Part shown: one piece after another, positions 10,741 through 23,506 of the stretch
How positions within the stretch are numbered: the first letter of the stretch is position 1
Layout of the letters: each line of letters starts with the position of its first letter
From: Musa acuminata AAA Group
Lineage: Eukaryota > Streptophyta > Magnoliopsida > Zingiberales > Musaceae
Assembly (NCBI RefSeq): GCF_036884655.1
Contig: NC_088345.1
Location: 19,489,001 to 19,553,000 of the forward strand
DNA length: 64,000 bases
Direction: 5' to 3'
The notes under the pieces: model-generated
The model's database searches: none
Told to the model about the DNA's origin: nothing
The model's input: the letters and a program-made list of their open reading frames with translations, nothing else
Made by a program: the position numbers and the translations under genes

Positions 10741-12589
10741 TCAAAACACCCTTAATTTATTTCAAAATTACATGATGCTTTCCATAATGTATTTTATTTT
10801 TTAGTATAGAATTAATTTTCTTGAAAATTACATGTTTAAATAATATAATGAAAATGCTAATGAATTAGGATTATGCTTATCATGCTTGCCTTTCCAATGA
10901 TTTTAAAAATAATCATGAAAAATGCATATCTTATGATAAACAAACAAAATGATTTTTGATTGAAAATATGAAATCATGCTTGATGATTTAATAATGCATA
11001 ATGATGTTTTAATACCATGATTGATGATTTTATTTTATGCATGAGATTTTAAAGTTATACATGATGATTTTTGTGGTTTATTGATCTTGATGGTTTTTAT
11101 GACAGAATTTATTTTTTGATCCTAAACGATTGATGATATATATTCTTTTTGGCACAAAAAGGACAAAGGCATGCTTGTATGAAACAACTAAATAGATAAA
11201 AGCATTTTTCTTGAATTTTTTTTTCTCTATCTTATTGACTTTGATGAATCTATTTTATTATCTTTTTATGAATCTCTTGAAAATGATTTTGATTTGATAA
11301 TTTGAATTTGAATGGGCTTTATTTTAATTTTTTGAGATTTAAAACTTGAGATTTACTCTATAAAAATCGAGATCTTTTATCCTCAATGTTTCTTTTTGCC
11401 ATCTACTATCCAAATGAATCATGATTGGTATCATTGCTATATTTCTTCTTGTCGTGTACTAAAAAAAAAATTTTCCTAAATGAATCATGATTTTTCGGAA
11501 CCACTTTTTTTTTTTTTATGATTCATAATGAATTGAGAAATTTTATATGCTTAAATTAATATCTTGTTCTCATACAAGAATGAATTTTATCTATATCATG
11601 ATCTCCTAAGAATTCCTTTCATTTTTTGTTTAAAGAGGAGATGTGTCAAAATGAATTATGTCTTTTAGTATTCTAAGTGATTTTATCTTTCATGACATGA
11701 TGTGATTGTATTTATGGCTTATATGCCTTAAAATAATTAAAATATTTTACACTATTTTATTCTTCCCTTCTTCTTTTTTGTTTACAATGATAAAATGGGG
11801 AGAAATTTTGATCTGGTAGGATATAATTGCTATAATGAGAATTTTATACTATTACATGCCTTAATAACATGTTAGAAATTATGTGTTTTGGATACAAAAA
11901 TTTTCATGATGATGAGCATGTTTTATCTTCATGATTGTGTTTGAAAATCTATAGCAAAACCATGTCCGAATGCATGAAAGTGTTAAATTTCATTTTCAGA
12001 TTTTCTTGATCCTAACATGATTTAGTATTTCTCTTCCAAACTTAATGTAGCTTTCATAAGCATATGTCATATCGAGTTTGTTTCATATCATTGATTTTTG
12101 ACGTATGGAATCAATTAACAAATGCATCTCTCATAGATTTATCATGTGAAAAATATTTTTTTCGAGAAATGGATTTGATGAAATGATTCCTTCTTATGAA
12201 TTCCTTCTTGAAAAAGGAAGATCTTTTTTAACATTTGCAAGGATTTGATTCACATACATATCTTGATCCTTGCAAAAATGAAGCTTGATCCTTACAAAAA
12301 TAGATTTGATCCTTGAAAAAATGAAAATAAATATTTGTATCATGTTTGATGATTTTACATTTTAATAATATGTATGATGAGTTGTAGTGATGATTGATTT
12401 ATTTTTAATATCATGCATGAAAAAAAAATGAAATATAAGGTTTGGAAAATGTGCATGTTTTAATTTGAAAATATAAGGATGCACAAATAAGGTTGATACT
12501 TAACCCTTGTCATGATTTGAAGATTATAGTAAAGGGAAATGAATTACACTATTGTATTGTTATTCCCTTCTATTTGACAATGACATTGG

Positions 12590-13130
12590 GAGAGCAAATT
12601 TTCCTAGCTTGCTAGCTAGCTTGCAAATCTCAAGAGAAGCAATGTGTGCTAAATTACACATTTTGAGAAGAAATTGCTATCTTGAAATATCACCAAGAGT
12701 AGCTAGCTTGAAATCTCAAGAAGAAGCAAAACATGCTAACGTGCACATCTAACAAACTTGCATATTTCAAGAAGCAAGAGTTGCTTTCTTGAACATCTCT
12801 AAATTGCTAGCTTGCATGTTCTTAAATGTTGTAACATTGCTAGCTTGCAAGATGTATTACTTGCTATCTTGAACATCTTAAGAAACAAAAATTACAAAAG
12901 TGCTATCGTACCTATCTCAAGAAGCAAAACTTGCTAACTTGCGCATCTAGCAAAGTTGACAAAATTTACATATTTCAAGAAGTAAGAGTTGCCTTCTTGA
13001 ACATCTCTAATTTGCTAGCTTGCATGATGTAGAAGTTGCTATCTCAAAAGAAGCAAAAGTGCTATCTTGTATGTTGTAAAACTTGCATATCTAAAACGTG
13101 ATAGCTTGAATGTTTTAAGTATGATGTAAC
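12590..13130 (+). repeat. Degenerate repeat domain rich in TTGCTAGCTTGC
   Basis: Recurring strings TTGCTAGCTTGCA, CTTGAACATCTC and AAGAAGCAA in loose order. A larger unit of about 195 bases is duplicated: the segment beginning CATATTTCAAGAAGCAAGAG near 12768 recurs with few changes near 12964. Similar but shorter content is at 61975-62260. Confidence 0.65.
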
Positions 13131-13240
13131 ACTTGCTAAATTTTCTAGCTTCAAAACTGCATAATGATAAAACTTGATATTATATTTTTTATGCAATAAG
13201 TTAAACTTATATTCCAATACAAGAATAGTTTGACTTCTCC

Positions 13241-13266
13241 TTTTTGTTGATAACAAAGGGGGAGAA
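13241..13266 (+). promoter_or_regulatory. Sirevirus-type internal polypurine motif
   Basis: TTTTTGTTGATAACAAAGG followed by GGGAGAA. It has the form of the conserved polypurine-tract motif reported upstream of Sirevirus 3' LTRs, and recurs at 36912-36937 and about 62263-62292 here. Confidence 0.75.
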
Positions 13267-13454
13267 GTATGATGTTATGCATAAGTTCATGATGACGTGT
13301 TACAAGTATTCATGATGAATATTGCAATGACTTGAATTCAGTTTGAATTCAAGGTTCTATCAATATGACATATTGATAGAGGGAGTTTGTTTAAACTCCG
13401 GGAGTTAAGTTTAACTCCGTCATCAATTGGTTGTCATCATAAAAAAGGAGAGAT

Positions 13455-15063
13455 TATTAAATCTCGTATTTTGATGATGAAACCAATTGATAATTGTGTT
13501 TATGTTTTAATCTACATTTTGAGTGATGTAGGATGCTTCAATCAATATGAGACAATTAAAGTAGGAAAAATCATGTTGGGCTGGAGGAACATGTCAGAAG
13601 ATTGGACGTCGGGTTGGTGGATCGGTCGACGTATCGACAGAAGGCTTCGGGCCGTGGATTCGGACATTGGGCCAAGAAGAGCGGGTATTGCGCCAAGGAT
13701 ATCGGAGTTACGGAGTCAACTAGCCGATTGGGCAATAGGCCACAAGAGAGGACGATGCGCCAAAGAATTGGATGAAGCATCGAGGGACCAATGACATGCC
13801 GGACAACTTGATTAATACTTAGTATTAATTGTCTAGATCAAAGTTTGTTTTACATGTGTAGGATTAACTATGATGGTAGTAAGACATGAAGCAGGAGTTG
13901 CGTCAGAGTCAAGACCATGATCATATTGGGGGTTTGAGAGTTCGATGGAAGTCCGAACGGTCGTCGGAGGTTCTGCGGGAACAAATCCGAGAAGTCCAGG
14001 AGCTTGCCAAAGAAGCTCGTCGGAACTCGCCAAGCGGATCGTCACAAGTCCAGGAGTTTGCCGGAAGTCCGCAGGAGTATCACCGAAGGTTCGTCGGATG
14101 TTCGCCGGAAGAAGCGATAGACGCATCGGAGCAAGTTGCAGTAAATGTCTTAAGAAATATCATAGTTAGCATGTAGATTAAGTTAGGAATGGGAGGTGAT
14201 CCCATTAACTTAATCTGGGGGCAGTGGGGCCCTTGACAGACCCAAATTGGGCCGAATGGATCAGCCCATTCGGAATCAGATTTCGTGGCCGACGGTGGCA
14301 TCGCCCAAGAGCTTAGTCTCCCAGGAAAGTTGGGCGGTACAATAGCCCAGGTCAGGTGGTGGTACCACCTGAGCTCGGTCTCCGAGCGAAGTTAGGCGGT
14401 GGTACCGCCTGAGCTCGATCTCCGAGTGGTGTCAGGCGGTAGTACCGCCAAGACCTTGATAAATCGGGAGATGACACATTTGAGCTCCAAATTCAAATCA
14501 GTTGGGGCATATATAAACCCCGCCCTTTCCTGCATGAAAGGGCACAGAAAAAAAACTGAAAGCTTGATCTTACTTTGTGATTTTAGAGCTCAAAAGTGTT
14601 GTAAAGGCCAAAAGTTCTCCTCCCTCTTTTTTTCCAAGTTTTGATCATTCAAGAGAGGAGAGAAAATTCTGTAAGGGTAATCTCCTAAGCACCTCAAAAG
14701 GAGTGAAACTATAAAAGGGTAGTTGGCCTTCGCCTATTGAAGGAAGGCCTCTAGTGGATGTCGGTGACCTCGTCGGAGGAGGAAGCCAAAAGTGGATGTA
14801 GGTCAAGATCGACCGAACCACTCTAAAATTACGGTGCTCTCTGGTTTGCATTTATTCTTGTTGTTTACCTTACTGCAAACCTCCATATGTGCTTTACTTC
14901 CTCGTTACTTTTGCTGCACTCCTTTACAACTCGCTTTCAAGTTAAGTTTCCGAAAACAGTTTTACGTCGAAAACGATTTCATCGTACGAAAGTTTTTAAA
15001 CCGACATAGTTTTTTCCACTGCACTAATTCACCCCCTCCATCTTAGTGCTCTTGATCCTAATA
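13455..15063 (+). repeat. 3' LTR of the gag-only SIRE element
   Basis: 1609 bases. The start is TATTAAATCTCG, two G-to-A changes from TGTTGAATCTCG, and the end is GATCCTAATA in place of CCTAACA. TATA box TATATAAA at 14510-14517. Target duplication GGTTA follows at 15064. Confidence 0.9.
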
Positions 15064-15068
15064 GGTTA

Positions 15069-16551
15069 TAGAAGAATCTATTCATGTTATCTTTAATGAA
15101 GTTTTTGAATTTAAGAAAAATGAGTTTTATGATGATCTTAATTTTAATGTTTTGAATTTAAATGAACCTTCTCCTTCAACTAGCAACTTGGATGCATCTT
15201 CTTCCGAAACATCCTTATCCAAGGAATGGAAGTACATAAATGCTCATTCTAAGGAGCTAATCATAGGAGACACATCAAAAGGGGTTCAAACTCATTCTTC
15301 TCTTAAAAATTTATGTGCCAACGCCGCTTTTCTTTCTCAAATTGAACCTAAATGCATTGACGAGGCCTTGAAAGATAATTCATGGGTTATCGCAATGCAA
15401 GAAGGGTCGAATCAATTTAAGAGAAATGAGATGTGGAAGCTTGTTCCGAGGCCAAATAACCATTTAGTTATTGGTACTAAATGGGTGTTTAGAAACAAGC
15501 AAGATGAATTTGGTATCGTGTTTAGAAACAAGACTAGATTTGTGGTAAGGGTTTCAACCAAGAAGAAGGTATCAATTATGAAGAAACCTTCGCTCCTATG
15601 GCATGATTAGAAGCAATTAGGATACTCCTTACCTACGCTAGTAGTAATAATTTTAAGTTATTTCAAATAGATGTCAAAAGTGCTTTTCTTAATGGCTTTA
15701 ATTCTAAAGAAGTTTATGTTGAACAATCTCCCGGATTTAAGAATAATAATCTTCCTAATCATGTGTTTAAATTGACTAAAGCTCTCTATAGATTGAAACA
15801 AGCCCCAAGGGCTTGGTACATTTCTTATACAAAATAATTTCTCCAAAGGCAAGGTCGATACTATATTATTTATTAAAAATTTTGAGAATAATTTTCTTAT
15901 TGTTCAAATTTATGTTGATGATATTATTTTTGGTTCCATGAATGAATCTTTATGTGAATCATTTGCCAAAAGTATAAGCCATGAATTTGAAATAAGTTTA
16001 ATGGGTGAATTGACCTTCTTTTTAGGCTTACAAATTAAACAACTTAGTAATAATATCTTTTTTAGTCAAACAAAAAATGCATTAGACTTACTAAAACGGC
16101 TTAAAATGCATAGTTCGAAGGCTATTAATATACCAATGAGTACCTCCACTAAGTTAGACATTGACCAAAGTAGAGAAAGCTTTGATCAAAAAGTTTATAG
16201 GGGTATGAGAGGTAGTTTACTATACCTTACCGCAACTAGACCGGACATCATATTTAGCATTGGACTTTATGCTATGTTTCAATCTAATTCTAAGCTATCT
16301 CATCTTATAGCAGTTAAAAGAATTCTTAGATATCTTAAAGGAACCACTAATGTAGGATTATAGTATCCCAAATCCGAAAACTTTGAATTAATTACTTATG
16401 CTGATGCGGATTTTACTGGATGTAGATTAGATAGAAAAAGCATATTCGGAACATGTCAATTCTTAGGTCATGCACTTGTCTCTTGGTCTTCCAGGAAACA
16501 AAACTTTGTTGCACTATCTACAACCAAAGCCAAATACATAGCGGCTAGTGC
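15069..16551 (+). pseudogene. Old SIRE-type copia pol, 3' part of the split copy (RT and RNase H)
   Basis: Continues the pol interrupted at 6627. It reads through the integrase C-terminal linker, reverse transcriptase ([11 protein letters not shown] near 15480; YVDDIIFGS near 15912) and RNase H (YADADF near 16400, LSTTKAKYIAAS near 16518), with several in-frame stops and frameshifts. It ends at 16551, where another SIRE LTR begins, so the end of RNase H and the 3' LTR are missing. Confidence 0.85.
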
Positions 16552-16847
16552 TGTTGAATCTCGGATTTTGATGATGAAGTCAATTGTCATTTGGTTATCT
16601 AATCCATATGTTGAGATAAGTGTGCAGGATTAACTACATTGGCAGTAAGACATGCAGCAGGTATTATGCCGGAGTCAAGACCAAGATCACGTTGAGGGTT
16701 CGAGAGTTCGATGGAAGTCCGGATGGTCGTTGGAGGTTCTGCGAAAACAAATCCGAGAAGTTCGGGAGCTTGCCAAAGAAGCTCGTCGGAACTCGCCAAG
16801 AGGATCATCACAAGTCCAGGAGTTTGCCAGAAGTCTGCCGGAGCATT
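16552..16847 (+). repeat. 5' LTR head of a third SIRE copy
   Basis: Starts TGTTGAATCTCGG immediately after AGTGC in the old RNase H gene and follows the short-head LTR subfamily of element F for about 300 bases, then breaks off. The remaining LTR tail is at 19992-20197. The middle of this LTR has been lost along with the 3' end of the minus-strand element inserted in it. Confidence 0.8.
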
Positions 16848-17313
16848 GTACCAAATAAAAACATGTATCGTGTTTAAAACCGAAAGTGTAAGATTTATTA
16901 CAACAAAGATTAATAAGGCACTTTCATTATGGTAAAAATCAATAATCCATAAATCACAAGATTCATCATGCATAATTTCAAAATTTATTAAGCATGATCA
17001 TTATGCATGACACTAAAACATAGTTTCAAAATGTTTAGTATTTTCATTACATCATTATGTAATGGTTTCATTGAACATAATTTTGAATGATTCTTATAGA
17101 TAACTAAAACTTTTTTAGTTTTAATTTATGTGATTGACTTTATATTAGCATGCTCAAGTTTTGTTCTTATGTCAAAAACATACATAATGTTTGAAAACCA
17201 AAGACAAGATTCATAAAAAAATCATCAAGCCTTCCATATAAAAACCATGCATTATCATTGAAAGTCAATATGGAAATCATCAAAATACACATTCTTGCTT
17301 CTCAAGCGCGCGT

Positions 17314-17480
<167 letters not shown>

Positions 17481-17505
17481 CATTTAAATCTAACATTTTA
17501 TTTTA

Positions 17506-18339
17506 TTAATATAAAACATACAATTTTATTAACATAAAACATTCATTGTTTATTTTAGATTTTTGTTTAATGAACTTATTAAGATTTAGTGTTCGAAGTT
17601 CAAATTCATCATTGTCCTCATCACTTGAGTCAATGCTCAAGTGGTATTCATTTGTCCAGAGTTCTAAATCCTTCCTGTTCTTTGGAAGGTGGTTCAAGTG
17701 TTCATCGGGTTCAAAATATTCCAAAAGTGTCATTTCATAGGTCATCAATGACTCGATTAATTCTTCTAATGGAAAATCATTTAAATTTTTTGTCTCTTGT
17801 ATTGCAATTATTTTAGAATCCCAACTTTTTGGAAGGGATCTTAAGATTTTAGTGACTAGTTCAAAATTAGAAAAACTTTTACCAAGAGCTTTGAGTCCAT
17901 TGATGACATCTGTGAATCGGGTGTACATGTCTCCGATGGACTCACTTGGTTTCATCCGGAAAAGTTCATAAGAATGCACAAGAATATTGATTTTGGACTC
18001 TTTCACTCGGCTAATGCCTTCATGAGTGACCTCGAAAGTTATCCAAATATCAAAAGCCGAGTCACACATCGAAACGTGATTAAATTCATTTTTGTCAAGT
18101 GCACAATATAAGGCATTCATAGCCTTTGCATTTAGAGAAAACATCTTCTTCTCCAAATCATTCCAATGGTTCATTGGCAGAGAAGACATTTCAAATCCAT
18201 TTTTTACTATGTGCCAAAAATTCAAATCCAAAGAAAGTAAGAAAACTCTCATTCGAGTTTTCCAATAAGTGTAGTCCGTCCCGTTAAACAATAATGGATG
18301 AACAACCGATAAGCCCTCTTGAAAGCCATGCAGAGTCAT
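17506..18339 (-). CDS. SIRE Gag of a gag-only element, 277 aa
   Basis: Open frame with the conserved Gag start block (VHPLLFNGTDYTYWKTRM), the core (LNAKAMNALYCALDKNEFNHVS, MKPSESIGDMYTRFTDVING) and the conserved LPKSWDSK segment near residue 170. Gag would form the particle that packages element RNA. The frame ends at 17506 in sequence unrelated to Gag, before any zinc knuckle, after an acidic stretch (SIDSSDEDNDEFE). Start ATG 18339 lies about 35 bases after the primer-binding site, as in sister copies. Being open yet lacking the knuckle and pol, it is probably a non-autonomous element's protein or a recent fossil. Confidence 0.75.
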   Translation of the reverse strand: MTLHGFQEGLSVVHPLLFNGTDYTYWKTRMRVFLLSLDLNFWHIVKNGFEMSSLPMNHWNDLEKKMFSLNAKAMNALYCALDKNEFNHVSMCDSAFDIWITFEVTHEGISRVKESKINILVHSYELFRMKPSESIGDMYTRFTDVINGLKALGKSFSNFELVTKILRSLPKSWDSKIIAIQETKNLNDFPLEELIESLMTYEMTLLEYFEPDEHLNHLPKNRKDLELWTNEYHLSIDSSDEDNDEFELRTLNLNKFIKQKSKINNECFMLIKLYVLY

Positions 18340-18374
18340 TTCTTTTGGGTGTAAATCCGAAATGAGAAATACCA

Positions 18375-18388
18375 GACTCTAATACCAA
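18375..18388 (-). other. Primer-binding site, minus-strand SIRE
   Basis: On the minus strand reads TTGGTATTAGAGTC, two changes from TTGGTATCAGAGCC, directly inside the LTR end. Confidence 0.7.
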
Positions 18389-18389
18389 T

Positions 18390-19991
18390 CGTTAGGATCG
18401 GAGCGGCACTAAGAGGGGGGGGGGGGGGGGTGAATTAGTGCAGCGGTAAAGTACGATAAACTTTCGACGATTTAAACACTTTCGGAAACTTCGTACGATA
18501 AAAGCAATGTTTCGTTTGAAACCGTTTCAATTGCGTTTTAACTTGAAGGCATACGTAAGAAGGAGACAAAGAAGTAGAGCATCAAAGTGAAGATGGTTTG
18601 CAGTAATATAAATGACAATAAGATAAACGCAAACCGATTTATAGTGGTTCGGTCATGCAACCTACATCCACTTGCGAAGCCTTCTTCGATGAGGCTCCCA
18701 ACTTCCACTAGCAAATCACTTTGAAGAGGAAGGACAAATACCCCTCTTACAACCTTTTACAAGTGGTTCACTCTCTTACAAATTTTCAAAGAGAAAGAAG
18801 GAGGTGAACACTCAAGCAATTGAAAACAAAAACTTGCTAAAGACTTTGCTAAGACTTTTATCTCAATCTCTTGCTTCTCAAAGGTTATATTCTCTGCTGA
18901 GAATTGAGGGGTATTTATAGCCCCAAGAGGATTCAAATTTGGGCTCCAAATTTTGAATTCTCTTGGGTTCCCGAGGCTGGCGGTGCCACCGCCGGACCTC
19001 TCGGGTGCTGGGCGGTGCCACTGCTCAGTCCAGCTGTGCCACCGCTTGGTTCTCGGGTTCTTGGCGGTGCCACCATCTAATATGGCGGTGCCACCGCCTA
19101 CACTATTTCAGCTCACTGGTTGGGCTCCAAACTTGACCCAAACCAGTCCGAACTCGGGCCCAATTGGTCCCTACTTGGGTTATAGGATTAACACCTAATC
19201 CTAACCCTAATTAACGTACTAAATATAAATTTAAAGACATTTTCTAAGCTATTACAAAGTCCACAAGTCAAGACTTCTTGCGGCGAACTTCCGGCGGTCT
19301 TCCGATAAACTCTCGGAAACCATTCTGCGAACTCCCGGCAAGCTCCTAGACTTCACGATTTGATTTTGGCGAGTTCCAACGAGCTTCTTGGGTAAGCTCC
19401 GATCTTTCTCGGTGAGCTCCGTGAACTTCCAGCGAACCTTCCGGCGAGCTTCCGAAAAACCCTTCGGCAAGCTCCCTACTTATTCTCGGCTAGTTCCAAC
19501 AGCATTCCCAACGAACCTTCGGACTTTCGTCGAACTCTTAAACTCGCAACAAATCCTTCGCGCTTGACTCTAACACTTTGTTTCGCTTTATGTCTTCATC
19601 GTTATCGTAGTTAATCCTGGACACACAAGCCAAAACTCTACTCCGATCTAGACAATTATTACTACGCGAATTGACATTCTATTGCCCGGCACGTCATTGG
19701 TTGGCGCTTCGACCGATTCTTCAGCGCATCGTCCTCTCTTGCGGCTTGTTGCCCAATCGGCGGTTGACCTCCGCAACCCCGATATCCTTGGCGCAATTCC
19801 GCTCTTGGCCCGATGCCCGACGTCCGAAGCCTTCTGCCATCCAATATCTTAACGTAATCTCCTCCGGCGCAACGTCAATTCGTCCTGCATTAACTGTCTA
19901 ATCTTGATTGAGTAGACCTGCATCACTCAAAATGCAGTTAAACATCTAACCACAATCAATTAGTTTCATCATCAAAATCCGAGATTCAATA
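18390..19991 (-). repeat. 5' LTR of the minus-strand SIRE
   Basis: About 1.6 kb. On the minus strand it begins TATTGAATCTCGG (TG changed to TA) at 19991 and ends GATCCTAACG at 18390. It contains CTATAAATACCCC (near 18908-18922) preceded by GGGG, and GGCGGTGCCACCGCC palindromes near 18970-19100. Confidence 0.85.
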
Positions 19992-20197
19992 GCATTTACA
20001 TTCTGCTCCTTATCTTAACTGCAAACTGCCTCCATTACTTTATGTCAACTATATTTCCATTTACTCTTGAGTTGAAGAACTTTCTGAAACGGTTTTCATC
20101 GAAAATAATTTCATCATACGAACGTCGTTTTAATCGATGAAAGCTTTCCGCTGCACTAATTCACCCCCCCCCCCTCTTAGTGCTTTTGATCCTAACA
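19992..20197 (+). repeat. 5' LTR tail of the third SIRE copy
   Basis: Matches the last 200 bases of other SIRE LTRs (GCACTAATTCACC, C-run, CTCTTAGTGCTTTTGATCC, TAACA) and is followed by the primer-binding site TGGTATCAGAG at 20200-20210. Confidence 0.85.
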
Positions 20198-20247
20198 ATT
20201 GGTATCAGAGTGGGGTCCACTCTCAATCGGATTAAAACCCAAGAGAG

Positions 20248-23200
20248 ATGGTATACGTTGGAAACCAAGAGGGTCACTCTATTACACGTCCGCCCATGTT
20301 CAACGGGATGGACTACACCTATTGGAAGACCCGAATGAGGATCTTCCTTATTTCCATGGATTTTGAACTTTGGAATATTGTTGAAAATGGATTTTCAAAG
20401 TTTTCTCTTCCAATGATCGATTGGATTGAATTGGAGAAGAAGATTTTCGCTCTTAATGCAAAGGCTATGAATGCCTTATTTTGTGTGTTTGATAAAAACG
20501 AGTTCAATCGTGTTTCGATTTGTGAAACTGCATTTGATATTTGGCATATACTCAAAGTGACTCACGAAGGCACAAGTAGAGTGAAAGAGTTAAAAATCAA
20601 TCTTTTAGTACATTCTTATGAACTTTTTTGAATAAAACCAAGCGAGACCATATGCGACATGTACACCCGTTTCACGGTCAATGGTCTAAAAGGACTCGAT
20701 AAAAGTTTTTCAGATTTTGAGCTCGTCAATAAAATTCTAAGATCCCTTCCACAGAGTTGGGACCCTAAAGTCACTGTTATTCAAGAAGCTAAAGATTTAA
20801 ACAACTTTCCTCTTGAATAATTAATCGGGTCATTAATAACCTGTGAAATAACTTGCAAAGCTCATGAAGAGCAAGAAGACATCATTCCAAAGAACAGGAA
20901 GGATATGACACTTAGAACTCTAGAAGACCACTTGAGAGAAAACTCAAGTGATGAGGACTTTAACGATGACTTGGCACTTCTAACAAGGAAATTTAAAAAA
21001 ATTATTAAAAGAAATAAATTTAAAAATGACACTAAAAATAAACTTGAACCCAAAAAGAAGCCGGGACACTACATATTTAAAAAAGAAGCCGGGACACTAC
21101 AAAAGTGATTGTCCCCAAGCCAAGAAGAGAACACCAAAGAAGAAAGGACTCAAAGCAACATGGGATGCCTCAAGCGCGTCCAATGAAGAGGAGTCCAACA
21201 CCGAGCAAGTTGCTCATTACGCCCTTATGGCCATTGGAGAGGAGGTAACAAATTTAATTGATTCAGATTTATCATTTGATAAATTGTTAAATGCTTTCCA
21301 TGACTTGTTTGATGAATGCAAAATAATTAGTAGAAAATATAAATTATTAAAAAAGGAGCATGATATTCTTATTAATAATTTTGATAAATTAAATGATAGT
21401 TTAGCTCCATGTAAGAAATGTCATGATCTAGAAACTCTCCAAAAGGAGAACTTGCTACTTAAGGATACCTTGAAGAAATTTGAGGTCGATAGTAAGTATT
21501 TGAATATGATCATTACAAATAAGGGTCACGTTTCTAAAAGAAGTGAAATCGGATTTGTGAGAAGTCCTCACCAAAATCCAACCACCTTCATTAAAGGCCC
21601 TATCTCTCATGTATCGCACCAAAACAAATGCAACTTTTGTTGCAAACATGAATATAGGACTTATCATTGTCCATTCAAGAAAGTTAGTCCAAACAAATTG
21701 ATTTAGGTTCATAAAGGAACCATGATAAATTTCATGGAACATGATAAACAATTTAGATCAGTTTTTGAGGCACCCAAAATTAAATGGGTACCTAAAAATC
21801 ATCATTTCTTGTAGAAACATATACTATCACAAGCTAGGAGCAAGAGATGGTACCTTGATAGTGGATGCTCAAGGCATATGATTGGAGATCCATCTCAATT
21901 CTCTAAGCTTACTAGCATAGACGAACGCTATGTCACCTTCGGAGACAACAACAAGGGTAAAATCATTGGCAAAGGAACCATAGGTAACAAATCCAACTTC
22001 TTTATTGAAGATGTTTTGTTAGTTGATGGTTTAAAACATAACCTCTTGAGTATTAGTCAATTGTGTGATAAAGAATATATTGTCAAATTCGAATCTAATA
22101 CTTGCATCGTTGAAAAATCACACAAAAACACATCTATGATTGCATTAAAATAAAATAACGTATACACCATTGACATCAATGATCTTTGTAATGAAATGTG
22201 TTTCTCGATTTTGAATGACAATGCTTGGCTTTGACATAGGAGATCAGGTCATGCAAGCATGAAACTAATCACTCAAATTTTATCCAAAGAACTTATAAGG
22301 GGAATTCCTCGTATCAAGTTCATCAAAGATAATGTGTGTGATGCTTGTCAATTAGGAAAACAAATTAAGGGTAGCTTCAAATCTAAGAACCAAATAAGCA
22401 CATCTAGACCCTTGCAATTGATCCATATGAACTTATTCGGACCAATCTCTACATCAAGCTTAGGAAGTAGCAAATATGCCTTCGTTATTGTAAATGATTA
22501 AAGTAGATACACATGGACTTATTTCTTGAAATACAAAAATGAATGCTTTAAATATTTCACCAAGTTTTGTAAACTTGTTCAAAATGAAAAGGGTTCTATG
22601 ATTTCATCAATTAGAAGTGATCATAGTGGTGAATTTCAAAACCGTGATTTCCAAGAATTTTGTGAATTTAATGAATACAATCACAACTTCTCTACTCCAA
22701 GAAATCCTCAACAAAATGGAGTTGTAAAAAGAAAAAAAATAGAAATTTACAAGAAATGGCAAGAACCATGTTAAATAAACATAGCCTACCCAAATATTTT
22801 TGGACCGAAGCCGTAAACACTATATGCTATATTTTGAATAGAGTTCTAGTAAGACCCTTACTCACCAAAACTCTCTATGAGTTGTGGAACAATAAAAAAC
22901 TTAATGTTTCATATTTTAAAGTTTTTGGATGTAAGTGTTTTATCTTGAATGAAAAAGATGCTTTAGGAAAATTTGATGCTAAATCCGATGAAGACATTTT
23001 TCTTGGTTATTCTTCGGTTTCTAAAGCTTTTCGTATCTTCAATAAAAGAACTTTAATTGTAGAAGAATCCATTCATGTTATTTTCAACGAGATTTTCGAA
23101 ATAAAAAAATAACGATTTTGATGATGATGTTAATTTCGATTATTTAAATTTAAATGAAACCCTTTCTCCAACTAGCAACTTTGATGCATCTACTTCCGAA

Positions 23201-23506
23201 ACATCTTTACCAAAGGATTGGAAGTATGTATATGCTCATCCTAAGGAGCTAATCTTAGGAGACACATCTAAGGGGGTTCAAACATGTTCTTCTCTTAAAA
23301 AATTTTGTGCCAACGCCGCTTTTCTTTTCTAAATTGAACCTAAATATATTGACGAAGCCATGAAAGATGATTCATGGATTATCACACTGCAAGATGAGTT
23401 AAATCAATTTGAGAGAAATGAGGTGTGGAAGCTTGTTCCTAGGCCAAATGACCATTTAGTTATTGATACTAAATGAGTCTTTAGAAACAAGCAAGATGAA
23501 TATGGA
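20248..23506 (+). pseudogene. Third SIRE copy gag-pol, broken, truncated before reverse transcriptase
   Basis: Gag starts at ATG 20248 (GHSITRPPMFNGMDYTYWKT) and is broken by a TGA near 20630 and a TAA near 20818. The zinc knuckle is disrupted by a short tandem duplication of GCCGGGACACTACA at about 21060-21100. The second knuckle has lost its His (CNFCCKHEY near 21628). An amber codon lies at the Gag/Pol junction near 21812, followed by protease (YLDSGCSRHM), integrase zinc region and core (SIRSDHSGEF near 22611). Pol stops at about 23506 at the start of the RT domain (RNKQDEYG), where unrelated sequence begins. No 3' LTR. Several other stops show it is dead. Confidence 0.85.

Larger units (their letters stand above)
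10741..13454 (+). other. Long non-coding internal domain of the gag-only SIRE
   Basis: About 2.7 kb, AT-rich, with ATGATTTT/CATGATG-rich segments (10780-11600) and no coding similarity. Its end carries a degenerate repeat domain and then Sirevirus-type polypurine signals at 13241-13266 and 13441-13454. A related non-coding domain occurs at 61413-62479 and, on the minus strand, at 16848-17505, so it belongs to the element family and is not an accidental insertion. Confidence 0.75.
6628..15063 (+). mobile_element. Non-autonomous gag-only SIRE-type LTR element, nested insertion
   Basis: Bounded by two LTRs of the same subfamily and a perfect 5-bp duplication. The internal part (9775-13454) holds a primer-binding site, a decayed gag and then about 2.7 kb with no protease, integrase or reverse transcriptase. 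Near the 3' end it carries the Sirevirus-type string TTTTTGTTGATAACAAAGG followed by GGGAGAA. This matches the described class of gag-bearing elements without pol (TR-GAG type), which depend on an autonomous relative. Its 5' LTR was later split by an inverted LTR (8225-9740). Confidence 0.85.
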
